NCBI GenBank assembly: GCA_050010115.1
Contig: JBEKLQ010000024.1
Location: 1-41,335, forward strand
Source: JAKACA01 sp050010115
GTDB lineage: Bacteria > Actinomycetota > Acidimicrobiia > Acidimicrobiales > Bog-793
Direction of reading: 5' to 3'
Length of the DNA: 41,335 nt
In this document: positions 15,423 through 23,540 of the stretch, one piece after another
Layout: the number at the start of each line of letters is the position of its first letter
Numbering within the stretch: the stretch's first letter is position 1
Translations under genes and position numbers: made by a program
Notes under the pieces: model-generated
Databases searched by the model: none
Told to the model about the DNA's origin: nothing
Seen by the model: only the letters and a program-made list of their open reading frames with translations

Positions 15423-17141
15423 TCACCGTGTCTCTCCGCCAAGCGCTACAAGTTCGGCCGCCACCTTCTGGAGTCGTTCGGCGGCGAGAACCTGACGCTG
15501 CCGATCCTCCTCTGCTGACCGCTGCCACTCCTGAGCTCGTGCGGCTGCCTGGCCGATGGCGTCGATCGAGTGGTCGAGTTCAGCGCGCATCGTGTGCTCG
15601 AGGTCGCGGCAAAGCGCCTCCAGGCGTTGGGAGAGATCCCAGCGGGCGCGTCCGGCATGTTTGTCGAATTCGCGCGCCAACTCACCACGGGCACTGGCTA
15701 GCGCCCGTGGTCGGGCCGTCCCGGAGGGAAGCAGTCGACCCAGCAGCCGGCCGACGGATTCGAGGTCGCCCCCCACGTGGACGAAGAGGTAAGAGAACCG
15801 TTCGGTCTGGTCGGACAGCGCTCGGACGGCGAGACGGGGCAGCGGCACTGAGAAGAGTCCGGCTGCCGCGAGGCGTGCTTCATCGACGCGTTGTTGGGTC
15901 TGGGTACGGAAGGACTCGGCCACCTGACGCCAGGCGTCCTCGACGCGGACGGCTTCCGATCGACGGAAGCTTTCGAACGAAGCGCAGACTGCTTCCTCCG
16001 CGGCCGTACGCAAATCGTCGACGAGTCGAGCCCGCGGCGCGGCGGAAGCGATCCTGGCCAAAGAAGCGGCGTGCTCGGCTGGCGCCTCGCATGCGAATGC
16101 TGCGAGCCGCTTGCCGACTTCGTCGACGAGTCGATCGACATCCCGACGGAGCAGGGTGCAGTCATCCTCGAAAGCTCGGCGCTGCCGGTCCGCCTCGCCC
16201 GCAAACTGTTCCACCAGCGACGCCAGGTCGGCGGCGTCGACATTCAGAGCCGCCTGTTCTACCGTGATCGCATCTCGAAGCGAGGTCCCGAGTCGATGCA
16301 ACTCAGCGCGGGCGGTGGCGGCTCGGGCTCTCACCAGGTCATCGACGATGAAACGTTCGAACTCGGTCGCGAATGCATCGAACTCGATGCCTTCTTCACC
16401 CGCCGAGCGGCACCCGTGGACCCTGGCGCGTAGCGCGGACCGGGCGTTCACGGCGAAGATGGACACGTCGTGGCCGAACAGGTCGCAGAGCATCGCCTCG
16501 ACGAACTGTCTGACCTCCGCCAGCTCGTCGATTGCGAGATGGTCTGCCTTGTTCAGTACGAAGAAAGTTGGCGACCTCCGATCGGCTAGCACGCGGAGCA
16601 GGTCACGCTCTTGCTCCGACAGCGGCGCGTCAGCCGACAGCACCATCACAGCGCCGTCTGCATCGAGCAGGGCGGCGCGGCCAGCTTCAGTGTTGTGCCG
16701 GTAGACGGATCCGATGCCGGGGGTATCGACGAGGACCACGCCCGGCTCCAAGAGGGGCCACCGGCCACGCACCTCGACCCGCTCCACCCCGAGCTCGTTG
16801 CCAGGGTTGGCTGTCTCGGTCACAAACTCGGCCACTCGTGTCGGCTCAATTGTGCGCTGGGTGCCGTCCCGAAGCTCCACGACAGCGGCCGGTTCGCCAT
16901 ATCGGACGTCCGTCGCCACAGCTGTGAGCGGTAACACGCCGGATGGGACGACCTCGTCGCCGAGTAGGGCGTTGACCAGTGTCGACTTGCCTCGCTTGAA
17001 TTCGCCGACGACCGCCACCACGAACCGGCCGGCCCTGAGGCGATCGAGCAGACGCCTGGCTCGATCGGCTTCGGGACGTCCGGCGGCGGCTGCCGAGAGT
17101 TCCTCGGCTCGAGTCCTCATCTCGTCGAGATCGCTTGCCAT
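15423..17141 (-). CDS. Dynamin-like GTPase
   Basis: 572 residues. G1/P-loop GEFKRGKS (46-53), G3 DTPGIGS (139-145) and G4 NKAD (197-200) define a large GTPase of the bacterial dynamin-like family; the switch-I threonine lies in VLPLTAVATD. After residue 260 the chain is long Ala/Glu/Arg-rich helices (the neck and trunk), with a short hydrophobic stretch around AAAGLFSVPLPRLAVRAL that may touch membrane. Such proteins remodel or guard membranes. ATG at 17141 is preceded by GGAGGGGG (17146-17153); the in-frame ATG at 17186 has no ribosome site. No paired second dynamin gene is adjacent, although bacterial dynamins often come in tandem. Confidence 0.88.
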   Translation of the reverse strand: MASDLDEMRTRAEELSAAAAGRPEADRARRLLDRLRAGRFVVAVVGEFKRGKSTLVNALLGDEVVPSGVLPLTAVATDVRYGEPAAVVELRDGTQRTIEPTRVAEFVTETANPGNELGVERVEVRGRWPLLEPGVVLVDTPGIGSVYRHNTEAGRAALLDADGAVMVLSADAPLSEQERDLLRVLADRRSPTFFVLNKADHLAIDELAEVRQFVEAMLCDLFGHDVSIFAVNARSALRARVHGCRSAGEEGIEFDAFATEFERFIVDDLVRARAATARAELHRLGTSLRDAITVEQAALNVDAADLASLVEQFAGEADRQRRAFEDDCTLLRRDVDRLVDEVGKRLAAFACEAPAEHAASLARIASAAPRARLVDDLRTAAEEAVCASFESFRRSEAVRVEDAWRQVAESFRTQTQQRVDEARLAAAGLFSVPLPRLAVRALSDQTERFSYLFVHVGGDLESVGRLLGRLLPSGTARPRALASARGELAREFDKHAGRARWDLSQRLEALCRDLEHTMRAELDHSIDAIGQAAARAQEWQRSAEEDRQRQVLAAERLQKVAAELVALGGETR

Positions 17142-17731
17142 CTGGCCCCCTCCAAAACGCACTTCGCGGACAGGAGTAGGAGCCATCAGCCCAGGCGGGC
17201 ACCGCGGCGAGCTCCATCGCCGTCGCCTCCGAGGCTAGCCGGTTCACCTATCGAAGGTCAGGTGGGCTCCCACGGATTCGGCACCTCACATCCTTGTGAT
17301 CTGGCAGTAAGACTGACACAAGACCCGCACTGCAGCCAGTTCTGCAACCCGATGTGGCGCGCCGATTCCTTGACTGCGGTGCGCATCGATAGGGCAGGGG
17401 ACAGCGCTCGCAACGACAAGTCACACCACAACGATGCGCGCGCGGACTTTGGTGAGCTTCTACACGGGAGCGGCTCCCTACCGGCGTCTTTGTGGAGACG
17501 CCAGCTCCCAGGCTTCCCGGAGCTCATCCGCCCGGTGGGACGAGCGTTGCCACGTGAGCGAAAAGCCGTCGGAGTCCAGCCGCCTGTCGCCTCCCGGCCG
17601 TTGAGTCCCGGGCAGGTAACGGTTGCACAACCGCCTCGACGGTCTTAGCTTGGTGTTTGGTTCTGCCTGCGGCAGTGACCGTGATTGACCCACAACCAAG
17701 TTGTGTCAAGTTGTGTCAGGGGAGGGGTGAC
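17142..17731. other. Divergent intergenic region, 590 bases
   Basis: Between the minus-strand GTPase and the plus-strand secreted protein. Its right end carries four CACAAC/GTTGTG boxes and a TTGACC hexamer (17685-17690) that could be a -35 element. Open frames on both strands inside it lack family features. Confidence 0.45.
17620..17717. promoter_or_regulatory. Cluster of CACAAC/GTTGTG boxes upstream of the secreted protein
   Basis: CACAAC occurs at 17626-17631 (inside the inverted repeat CGGTTGCACAACCG, 17620-17633) and 17691-17696; its complement GTTGTG occurs at 17700-17705 and 17710-17715. The last two lie in an exact tandem 10-base repeat, AAGTTGTGTC (17698-17707, 17708-17717). CACAAC-CAA-GTTGTG forms a further inverted repeat. 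The array ends 14 bases before the ATG at 17732, a position suited to repression. Confidence 0.5.
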
Positions 17732-19540
17732 ATGAGGGTTGGCTTCGTCAGTTCTCGTTTCGTGGCGGTGGCGGCCATGGTGGCTTTGGGCGGTGGTCTG
17801 GTCGTCGCTCCGATCACGGGCCAGGTTGTGTCGGCTGCGGCCAGCTCGACTGGATCGACGGTAGTCAAGGCCGCGAGGTTCAGTCCCTCGTTGACGGAGG
17901 TCGGTCAGGTCAACCTGAGCGCAGTGGCCAGCGCTGAGCGCACCACACGGGTGGCGTCACAGCGCCAGGGATCGACTATCTCGAGGTCAGCAGCCGAGGG
18001 CAGCACCGCCGGCTACCGGGTGGTTGACAACGCCATTGCGACCCACGGGCCCAAGGGCCGGGCGACCAAGAACCCCAGTCCGGCCACGACTTCGCTGTCC
18101 ACGACTAACGTGCCCGGCGAGATTGGCTTCAGCGCAATGGGGGGGATCCAGCAGGCCGAGACCACCGGCGGGGAGGACCTCGAGCCCCCCGACCAGGGTT
18201 TGTGCGCGGGCGGCGGCTACGTCATGGAGTTCATCAACAATGCCTTGGCCATCTACAACGAATACGGGGCGCAGCTGATGGCGCCGATCGGGTCGGCCTC
18301 CCTGTTCCTGCAGCCCACCACGGACTTCTTCTCGGACCCCCGTTGCTACTACGACGCACCCACCCAGCGTTGGTTCTTCCAGGAGTTCATCGTCGGGGCA
18401 GTGAACGCTTCGGGCCAGCTTGTAACTCCGAGCACCGAGTTCGAAGCGGTCAGCAACACGCCGGACCCCACCGGGACCTACACCGTGTATTCGTGGGACA
18501 CCAGCGACGCCACGACGACGGGCTGCCCGTGCTTCGGTGACTACGACAACCTGGGGGCCGACGACAACGGCATCTACGTTGCCACCGACGAGTTCGGCAT
18601 CACCTCGGGTGCCTACAACGGAGTGATCATCTACGCCTTATCCAAGGAGCAGATCGAAACCGCTGCGGCCACCGGCATCCTCCCGACGATCTTCGCCTAC
18701 CGCCTGACCGAGGATGCTTTCGGTCAGCCGTACGTCGTGGCACCTACCAGCACCCCGCCTGGGGCCCACTTCGCCCCCAACACCGAATACTTCGTCGAGT
18801 CCAACTCCAATGTGGAGAGCGACGACCATCTCCTGGTCTACGCCTTGCATAACACGTCTCTGCTCGGCGCCCCGGCAGCCCCGACGCTGTACAGCACGGA
18901 GGTGACCACCGAGGGGTATTCGTTCCCGCCGGACGCGACGCAAAAGCCCGGGCCCCGGCCGCTCGGAAAGGCGTACCAGGACCCGGCTGGCGGCATTCAG
19001 GCCGACTTCAACGCCGAGATGGAACCGACTTACCGCGGCGGTGACATCTACGCCGAGCTGGACACCGGGACGACAAGCGGCAGCGACGCCATTGACTGGT
19101 TCATTCTCCAGCCGAAGCTGGCGGGGAAGAAGTTGGCTCTCTCGGCCACCGTCGTCCACCAAGGCGTCGTGGCCGTGAAGAACACCAGCTTGCTGTACCC
19201 GTACACCGCGGTGGACTCCGCCGGCGTCGGGTACCTGCTGTTTTCCCTGAGCGGCCCGTCCAACTACCCGAGCCCGGCCTATATCAGCTACGGGGCCACC
19301 GGCCCGACCGGGCCCGTGATCGTGGCGACCGCCGGCGCCGACCCCAATGACGGCTTCACTTGTTACGCGGCCTTCGTCGGTCCCAAGTACGGGGGCTGCC
19401 GCTGGGGTGACTACTCGATGGGGGTCGTCATGGGTGGTCGGGTGTACATGGGCGCCGAGATGATCCCCCAGGGATACCGCGACACGCTGACCAACTGGGG
19501 GACATACATCTGGAGCGCCCGGCCGCCGGCCAGTGGGTAG
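17732..19540 (+). CDS. Large secreted protein of unknown function
   Basis: 602 residues with a Sec signal peptide (MRVGFVSSRFVAVAAMVALGG, hydrophobic core to about residue 30; likely cleavage near VVSAAA). The mature part is Gly/Tyr/Asn-rich beta structure and recalls propeller-type proteins: LCAGGGYVMEFINNALAIYN, FGDYDNLGADDNGIYVATDEF, and near the C terminus CRWGDYSMGVVMGGRVYMGAE. GDYDNLGAD and RWGDYS look like repeat or metal-site loops but I cannot name the family. Cysteines are few and may pair. ATG at 17732 follows GGGGAGGGG; the longer reading from 17657 is unlikely. The upstream box array suggests regulated expression. Confidence 0.8.
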   Translation: MRVGFVSSRFVAVAAMVALGGGLVVAPITGQVVSAAASSTGSTVVKAARFSPSLTEVGQVNLSAVASAERTTRVASQRQGSTISRSAAEGSTAGYRVVDNAIATHGPKGRATKNPSPATTSLSTTNVPGEIGFSAMGGIQQAETTGGEDLEPPDQGLCAGGGYVMEFINNALAIYNEYGAQLMAPIGSASLFLQPTTDFFSDPRCYYDAPTQRWFFQEFIVGAVNASGQLVTPSTEFEAVSNTPDPTGTYTVYSWDTSDATTTGCPCFGDYDNLGADDNGIYVATDEFGITSGAYNGVIIYALSKEQIETAAATGILPTIFAYRLTEDAFGQPYVVAPTSTPPGAHFAPNTEYFVESNSNVESDDHLLVYALHNTSLLGAPAAPTLYSTEVTTEGYSFPPDATQKPGPRPLGKAYQDPAGGIQADFNAEMEPTYRGGDIYAELDTGTTSGSDAIDWFILQPKLAGKKLALSATVVHQGVVAVKNTSLLYPYTAVDSAGVGYLLFSLSGPSNYPSPAYISYGATGPTGPVIVATAGADPNDGFTCYAAFVGPKYGGCRWGDYSMGVVMGGRVYMGAEMIPQGYRDTLTNWGTYIWSARPPASG

Positions 19541-19608
19541 CGCTTCCGGCGTCAAACAGGGTGGTGGACAGAGCCAGGCCGTTCTCTTGTTGCCGTCGAG
19601 CTGCGCCG

Positions 19609-19636
19609 TGGCATTCGAGTGGCATAATGGTGGCAT
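19609..19636 (+). promoter_or_regulatory. Three TGGCAT repeats at 11-base spacing, overlapping the mazE-like start
   Basis: TGGCAT begins at 19609, 19620 and 19631, an 11-base period placing each copy on the same DNA face. The third copy includes the first bases of the ATG at 19635. A -10-like CATAAT (19623-19628) lies between copies two and three, ending six bases before that ATG. This fits an autoregulatory operator on a leaderless promoter. Confidence 0.5.
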
Positions 19637-19871
19637 GAGTCGGGTCAGGGTCAGCACCACCGTGGACGGGGGCCTCCTTGAGAACGCGCGGCGGCTGCTC
19701 TCGCCGTTGACGGATTCAGCGCTCCTCGATGAGGCGCTCAAGGCGCTCCTGGCTCGGCATCGCACCGCGGAGGTCGATGCCAGCTACGCGGCGTACGATG
19801 ACCACCCACTCGAGGAGCCCGATGATTGGGGTGATCTGGCATCGTTCCGCGAGGCCGCAGCGGCGTCGTGA
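19635..19871 (+). CDS. Antitoxin of a MazEF-type pair
   Basis: 78 residues. The N-terminal SRVRVSTTVDGGLLENARRLL is a short beta strand followed by a helix, as in ribbon-helix-helix DNA-binding antitoxins; the acidic C-terminal tail (YDDHPLEEPDDWGDLASFREA) is the type that wraps and blocks a MazF toxin. It overlaps the toxin gene by four bases (GTGA), the classic toxin-antitoxin coupling. ATG at 19635 has no clear Shine-Dalgarno sequence; a -10-like hexamer ends six bases upstream, so a leaderless message is likely. The reading is open further upstream but that part is not antitoxin-like. Confidence 0.82.
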   Translation: MSRVRVSTTVDGGLLENARRLLSPLTDSALLDEALKALLARHRTAEVDASYAAYDDHPLEEPDDWGDLASFREAAAAS

Positions 19872-20197
19872 CGCCGCTTCCTTCCCGGGGCGAGCTCTGG
19901 TGGTGCGAGCTGCCGGCGATCGGTCGCCGCCCCGTCGTTGTCCTCTCGCGTGACGTAGCCGTTCCAAGGCTTCGGCGCGCTCTGATCGCCCCGTGCACGA
20001 CAACCATCCGCGGGCTACCCAGCGAGGTTGTGCTGGAACCTGGCGACGACCCCGTCCCACGAAGATCCAGCGTCAATCTCGACTCGGTCGAGAGCGTCTC
20101 TGTCGCTGTCCTTGTCGAGCGCCTCGGACGGCTCAGCGACGCACGGATGCGCCAGATCTGTGATGCGCTCGAAGTGGCTGTCGACTGCCACGGCTGA
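19868..20197 (+). CDS. mazF: MazF/PemK-type endoribonuclease toxin
   Basis: 109 residues, the usual MazF size. RGELWWCELPAIGRRPVVVLSRD is the N-terminal beta-strand and RPVVVLS motif of the family, with the conserved Arg-Pro; later strands include ALIAPCTTTIRGLPSEVVLEPG and VNLDSVESVSV, and the C-terminal helix RMRQICDAL follows. MazF proteins cut single-stranded mRNA at short sequences. GTG at 19868 overlaps the antitoxin stop, so translation depends on the antitoxin. The catalytic Arg and Thr region is present; no truncation was seen. Confidence 0.88.
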   Translation: MTPLPSRGELWWCELPAIGRRPVVVLSRDVAVPRLRRALIAPCTTTIRGLPSEVVLEPGDDPVPRRSSVNLDSVESVSVAVLVERLGRLSDARMRQICDALEVAVDCHG

Positions 20198-20297
20198 CCC
20201 CGAGCACTGGGTCACCGGGCAGGCCGGGTCTCCACGTGCTCAGCGGTGCCTGACATCCGTTGGACGCCGACAGTCGGCACCGAAGTCGGGGAGCGCC

Positions 20298-20303
20298 TAC
20301 GGT
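20298..20303 (+). promoter_or_regulatory. Possible -10 element of a leaderless transcript
   Basis: TACGGT (TANNNT class) ends eight bases before the ATG at 20312, which lacks a ribosome site. Confidence 0.3.
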
Positions 20304-20311
20304 CTCCGACG

Positions 20312-21100
20312 ATGAGCGACGGCGAGGTGCAAGGAAGGCGAGAACCGCAGGGGCGGCAACGGCGAGTTCCCTTTGAAGGCGTCGTCAATTTCCGCGACCT
20401 TGGTGGGTATCGAGCCGCCTCCGGGCGGCTGACACGGTGGGGAAGGGTGTACCGCTCCGATTCGCTTCACCGGCTGACGGTCAGGGACCTTCAGATGTTC
20501 CGAGGGCTTGGCATCCGAGCGGTTTATGACTTGCGAAGCGACGAGGAGCGGTTGTTGAACCCGAGCCCGGTGGCGTCGCGGCAGATAGCGGTCGAAAGTC
20601 AGGTGAAGCGCGACGAGTTCAAGGACGGGTCTGCGTTCCGAGAGGCGAGCGACGCCGATCGCAGGCTTCTCGATGTCTACCTCGCCATACTCCGCACCGG
20701 TGGCCCGTTGTTCGGTGAACTGCTCTCGGTGCTCGCCACACCAGGCAAGATTCCGGCCGTGATTCACTGCGCCGGCGGCAAGGACCGTGCAGGCCTCGCC
20801 GCTGCGCTCCTGCTCAGTTCCCTCGGCGTCGATCGCGAAACGGTCCTCGAGGACTACGAGCTCACGAACCACACGGTGACAACCGCACGCGTCAAGGAGA
20901 TCCTCGAGCTGTTCGTGTCAGCGGGAATGACGCATGAGGCAGCCTTGGCGTTTATTCGAGCGCCGCGGTCGGTGATGGCCGAGGCGCTCGCGTGGCTCGA
21001 CTCTGAGTTCGGCGGTGTAGAGGGTTACCTCGCCGGACCGGGGGGAGTGCGCCCTGAGGTGCTGAGAGATCTGAGAGAGAGCCTGCTCGAGCAAGAGTGA
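20312..21100 (+). CDS. Tyrosine-protein phosphatase (Ptp3/LipA-like)
   Basis: 262 residues. The catalytic P-loop is HCAGGKDRAG: His152, nucleophile Cys153, and Arg159, a CX5R signature. The N-terminal block FEGVVNFRDLGGYRAASG followed by RVYRSDSLHRL, and YDLRSDEER, are those of actinobacterial and listerial tyrosine/phosphoinositide phosphatases such as MptpB. The Lys in the P-loop and a Glu/Asp-rich neighbourhood are typical of enzymes that also act on lipids. I place the start at ATG 20312; a GTG at 20246 would add 22 residues with no family match. Preceded by the toxin gene but with its own likely promoter. Confidence 0.87.
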   Translation: MSDGEVQGRREPQGRQRRVPFEGVVNFRDLGGYRAASGRLTRWGRVYRSDSLHRLTVRDLQMFRGLGIRAVYDLRSDEERLLNPSPVASRQIAVESQVKRDEFKDGSAFREASDADRRLLDVYLAILRTGGPLFGELLSVLATPGKIPAVIHCAGGKDRAGLAAALLLSSLGVDRETVLEDYELTNHTVTTARVKEILELFVSAGMTHEAALAFIRAPRSVMAEALAWLDSEFGGVEGYLAGPGGVRPEVLRDLRESLLEQE

Positions 21101-21306
21101 CCTCGTCGGCGCGACGCCGGACGCCGGCCCTGACCCGAGCCGCGGAGGTCGGGGCACGGCCCTTCGTCTGGTTGCCCCGAGTGTGGCTGGGTGGGTGGCC
21201 TGTCGGTGGGAGCCAGTGCAGGCGGGAGATACCGACGGTCGATCCAATCGAGCATCGAGTTGCCGCCCACGCGTTACAACGGTAGATGAGGGACAAGGAG
21301 GCCACC

Positions 21307-22200
21307 GTGTTGATTGCCGGGACGACGAGGAGCTTGTGGGATCTCCACCGCTCGTACGCGATCGCCGAGGATGCTTGCGTGTCCGCTTTGGCTGAGCGCG
21401 CGGGCAGCGCGTGGGCGTTATTCGACAAGGAGAGGATCGAGCTCATCGGTGCGTTCGACGTCGATCCGGTGGCGGTCCTCGACCCACCCGATGGCCAATG
21501 CCTGGCTGTCCTGCCGAGCGGGGAGCTCGTGATCGGGAGAGCGGGAGCAAAGCTGGCGCTCATCGGGCCGGATGCTGGCAGCGCGCTCCAGGCGATCGAC
21601 ACGTTCGAGAGCTTGCCGGGGCGTGATCAGTGGCAGAACCCAGCAGGGGAGACTCCCGATCTGCGTTCGCTCGCCGTCGACACCGGTGGACGGCTCTACG
21701 CGGATGTGCACGTCGGCGGCCTCTGGATGTCTGACGACGCCGGCAGCCACTGGACGGTGGCCATTGACGCTGGGGCGGATGTTCACGAGGTGACGACGGG
21801 AGTGGGTGGGAGGGTCGCTGTCGCAGCGGCGCGGGGTTTCGGATGGAGTGACGACCGGGGCGGGACGTGGCGCTGGAGCGCCGAAGGACTGCACGCTCCC
21901 TACTGCAGGGCGGTGGCATTGGACGGGGACGCTGCCTACGTCAGCGCGTCGACTGGGCCGTCCACGACACAGGCAGCGCTGTACCGATCGGCACGCGTGG
22001 GAGAGCCGTTCGTGAAGTGCGGGCGAGGACTACCAGAATGGTTCCCCGCCAACATCGACACGGGGTCGCTCACGGCCAGAGACGGCGTCGTCGCGTTCGG
22101 TACGCGGAAGGGCGAGGTCTGGCAGTCTCGCGATGGCGGTGAGAGCTTCGAGAGGATCGCCTTCGAGCTCAGCCCGGTGACTGCCGTCCTGCTCGTGTGA
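21307..22200 (+). CDS. Asp-box (BNR/sialidase-type) beta-propeller protein
   Basis: 297 residues without a signal peptide, so probably cytosolic. Three Asp-box motifs, SDDAGSHW, SDDRGGTW and SRDGGESF, mark propeller blades; each precedes a strand, and LYADVHVGGLW and DGVVAFGTRKGEVW are neighbouring blade strands. Such propellers occur in sialidases, sortilin-like receptors and the photosystem assembly factor Ycf48; here no glycosidase catalytic residues can be assigned. GTG at 21307 is chosen because AAGGAGG (21295-21301) stands five bases before it; the ATG at 21286 lacks this. It is convergent with the REC-EAL gene. Confidence 0.83.
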   Translation: MLIAGTTRSLWDLHRSYAIAEDACVSALAERAGSAWALFDKERIELIGAFDVDPVAVLDPPDGQCLAVLPSGELVIGRAGAKLALIGPDAGSALQAIDTFESLPGRDQWQNPAGETPDLRSLAVDTGGRLYADVHVGGLWMSDDAGSHWTVAIDAGADVHEVTTGVGGRVAVAAARGFGWSDDRGGTWRWSAEGLHAPYCRAVALDGDAAYVSASTGPSTTQAALYRSARVGEPFVKCGRGLPEWFPANIDTGSLTARDGVVAFGTRKGEVWQSRDGGESFERIAFELSPVTAVLLV

Positions 22201-22204
22201 CCCA

Positions 22205-22218
22205 GCGGCGTCCGCCGC
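22205..22218. terminator. Hairpin between convergent genes
   Basis: GCGGC-GTCC-GCCGC: 5-base G/C stem with 4-base loop, just after the stop at 22200 and before the convergent gene's end at 22271. No T-run on either side, so it is at best a weak bidirectional stop. Confidence 0.3.
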
Positions 22219-22270
22219 AGGCACCAGGACTAGGGGCTCCAGCCAGTTCGGCGACAACGATCGGCTGACC

Positions 22271-23539
22271 CTATGACGGAATCGGCGTGCAAGCTGCACT
22301 GGCATGGCGCCCGTTGCCCGACGCGCCCGCCGTGGTGCCGGCAGCCACCACGGCGACGTCAAATCGCTGGGGCTGTTCCGGAAGCGGCGCTGGTCGTCCC
22401 AGGTAATAGCCCTGCCCGAATTCGACGTCGAGCTCGCGAAGGGTCGCCAGCTCCTCTGCCGTCTCGATGCCTTCGGCGACGATGCTCGCACCAGTCTCCC
22501 CTGCGAAAGCCACGAGGGCGGCCGCCAGGGCCCGTTGTGAGCGCTCGATGTGGATGTCGCGCGTCAGCGAGATGTCCAACTTGATGCAATCCGGAGCCAG
22601 CTGAAGGATGTGACGAAGGCTCGCATACCCGGCGCCCGCATCATCAATGGCAAGCCGGACGCCATCACGCCGTAGGTTGGCGAGTGCCTCACGCAGTTTC
22701 GTGTAGTCGGCTATGTGGGCATGCTCAGTTATCTCAAGGACAATTCGGTCGGCAGGAAGCCGATCGAGCACAGGGTCGAGGCGGGACGACAGCACGGTCT
22801 CCGGTGACAGGTTCACCGCCATGAACAACTCGGCGGGGATCTGTGGGAGGTGGGCTACGGCCGCGGCGACCGCGGCCAGCTCCAGCTCGACACCGATCCC
22901 GAGTGTGGCAGCCTGAGCGAACCAAACGTCCGGCCCATAGACCGGCTGCGAGCGAAACCTCGCCAGCGCCTCCAAGCCGTCGACTTCGCCGCTCCGGAGC
23001 GAGACGACCGGCTGGAAGACGACGGACAGGCCGTCACCTCCTGCGAGGATGGCACGAATACGCTCGTACCATCGGCGTTGGTCGGCCTCGTCGCGCTGCT
23101 CGGTCCGCAGTCGAGTCGACAGCTCGGTGACCACGTGATGCGCGATGGAGTCCGACAGGACTGATCTGCCGATCACGCTCCCCCGGAGGGCGGAAAGGAT
23201 CTCCTGGGGAGAGGCGCCCTTGACGAGATAGCTGGCGGCCCCTGCCGACAGCATCTCGCGGACACTGGTTTCGTCCTCGTGGGCCGTGAGGGCAACGATC
23301 GCGGTGGCTGGCGCCATGAGGTGGATCTCCCGAGCCGCCCCGCCCCCACCGCCGCCTGGCATCTTCACATCGAGGAGCACTACGTCGGGGGCCTGGATCC
23401 TCGCCAGCTGGATGACTTCGAGAGCGTCCTTGGCCAGCCCGACCAGCTTCAGGGACGAGTCTGACCCGATCACATCGGCGAGGACCGCCCGCATCTCGGG
23501 GTCGTCGTCGGCCACGAGGACGCGGATCGGGGCTGACAC
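22271..23539 (-). CDS. Response regulator with EAL domain (cyclic-di-GMP phosphodiesterase)
   Basis: 422 residues. REC domain at residues 4-125: acidic pocket DDD 11-13, phospho-acceptor Asp57 in VLLDVKMP, and Lys107 in LVKGAS. EAL domain at about 165-400 has every residue expected of an active phosphodiesterase: EALAR (190-194), NLSP, LEITEH, IDDAGAGY, IKLD, AEGIET and QGYYLGRP. It should cut cyclic-di-GMP to pGpG, controlled by phosphorylation. GTG at 23539 comes one base after the kinase's stop, so the partner is almost certainly the upstream histidine kinase. Residues 61-68 form a glycine run (MPGGGGGG), an odd loop after the phospho-acceptor. Confidence 0.92.
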   Translation of the reverse strand: MSAPIRVLVADDDPEMRAVLADVIGSDSSLKLVGLAKDALEVIQLARIQAPDVVLLDVKMPGGGGGGAAREIHLMAPATAIVALTAHEDETSVREMLSAGAASYLVKGASPQEILSALRGSVIGRSVLSDSIAHHVVTELSTRLRTEQRDEADQRRWYERIRAILAGGDGLSVVFQPVVSLRSGEVDGLEALARFRSQPVYGPDVWFAQAATLGIGVELELAAVAAAVAHLPQIPAELFMAVNLSPETVLSSRLDPVLDRLPADRIVLEITEHAHIADYTKLREALANLRRDGVRLAIDDAGAGYASLRHILQLAPDCIKLDISLTRDIHIERSQRALAAALVAFAGETGASIVAEGIETAEELATLRELDVEFGQGYYLGRPAPLPEQPQRFDVAVVAAGTTAGASGNGRHASAACTPIPS

Positions 23540-23540
23540 C

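Noticed and set aside
17258..17648. Overlapping open frames in the intergenic region before the secreted protein
   Set aside because: No ribosome site or family match, on both strands at once; typical of non-coding high-GC DNA.
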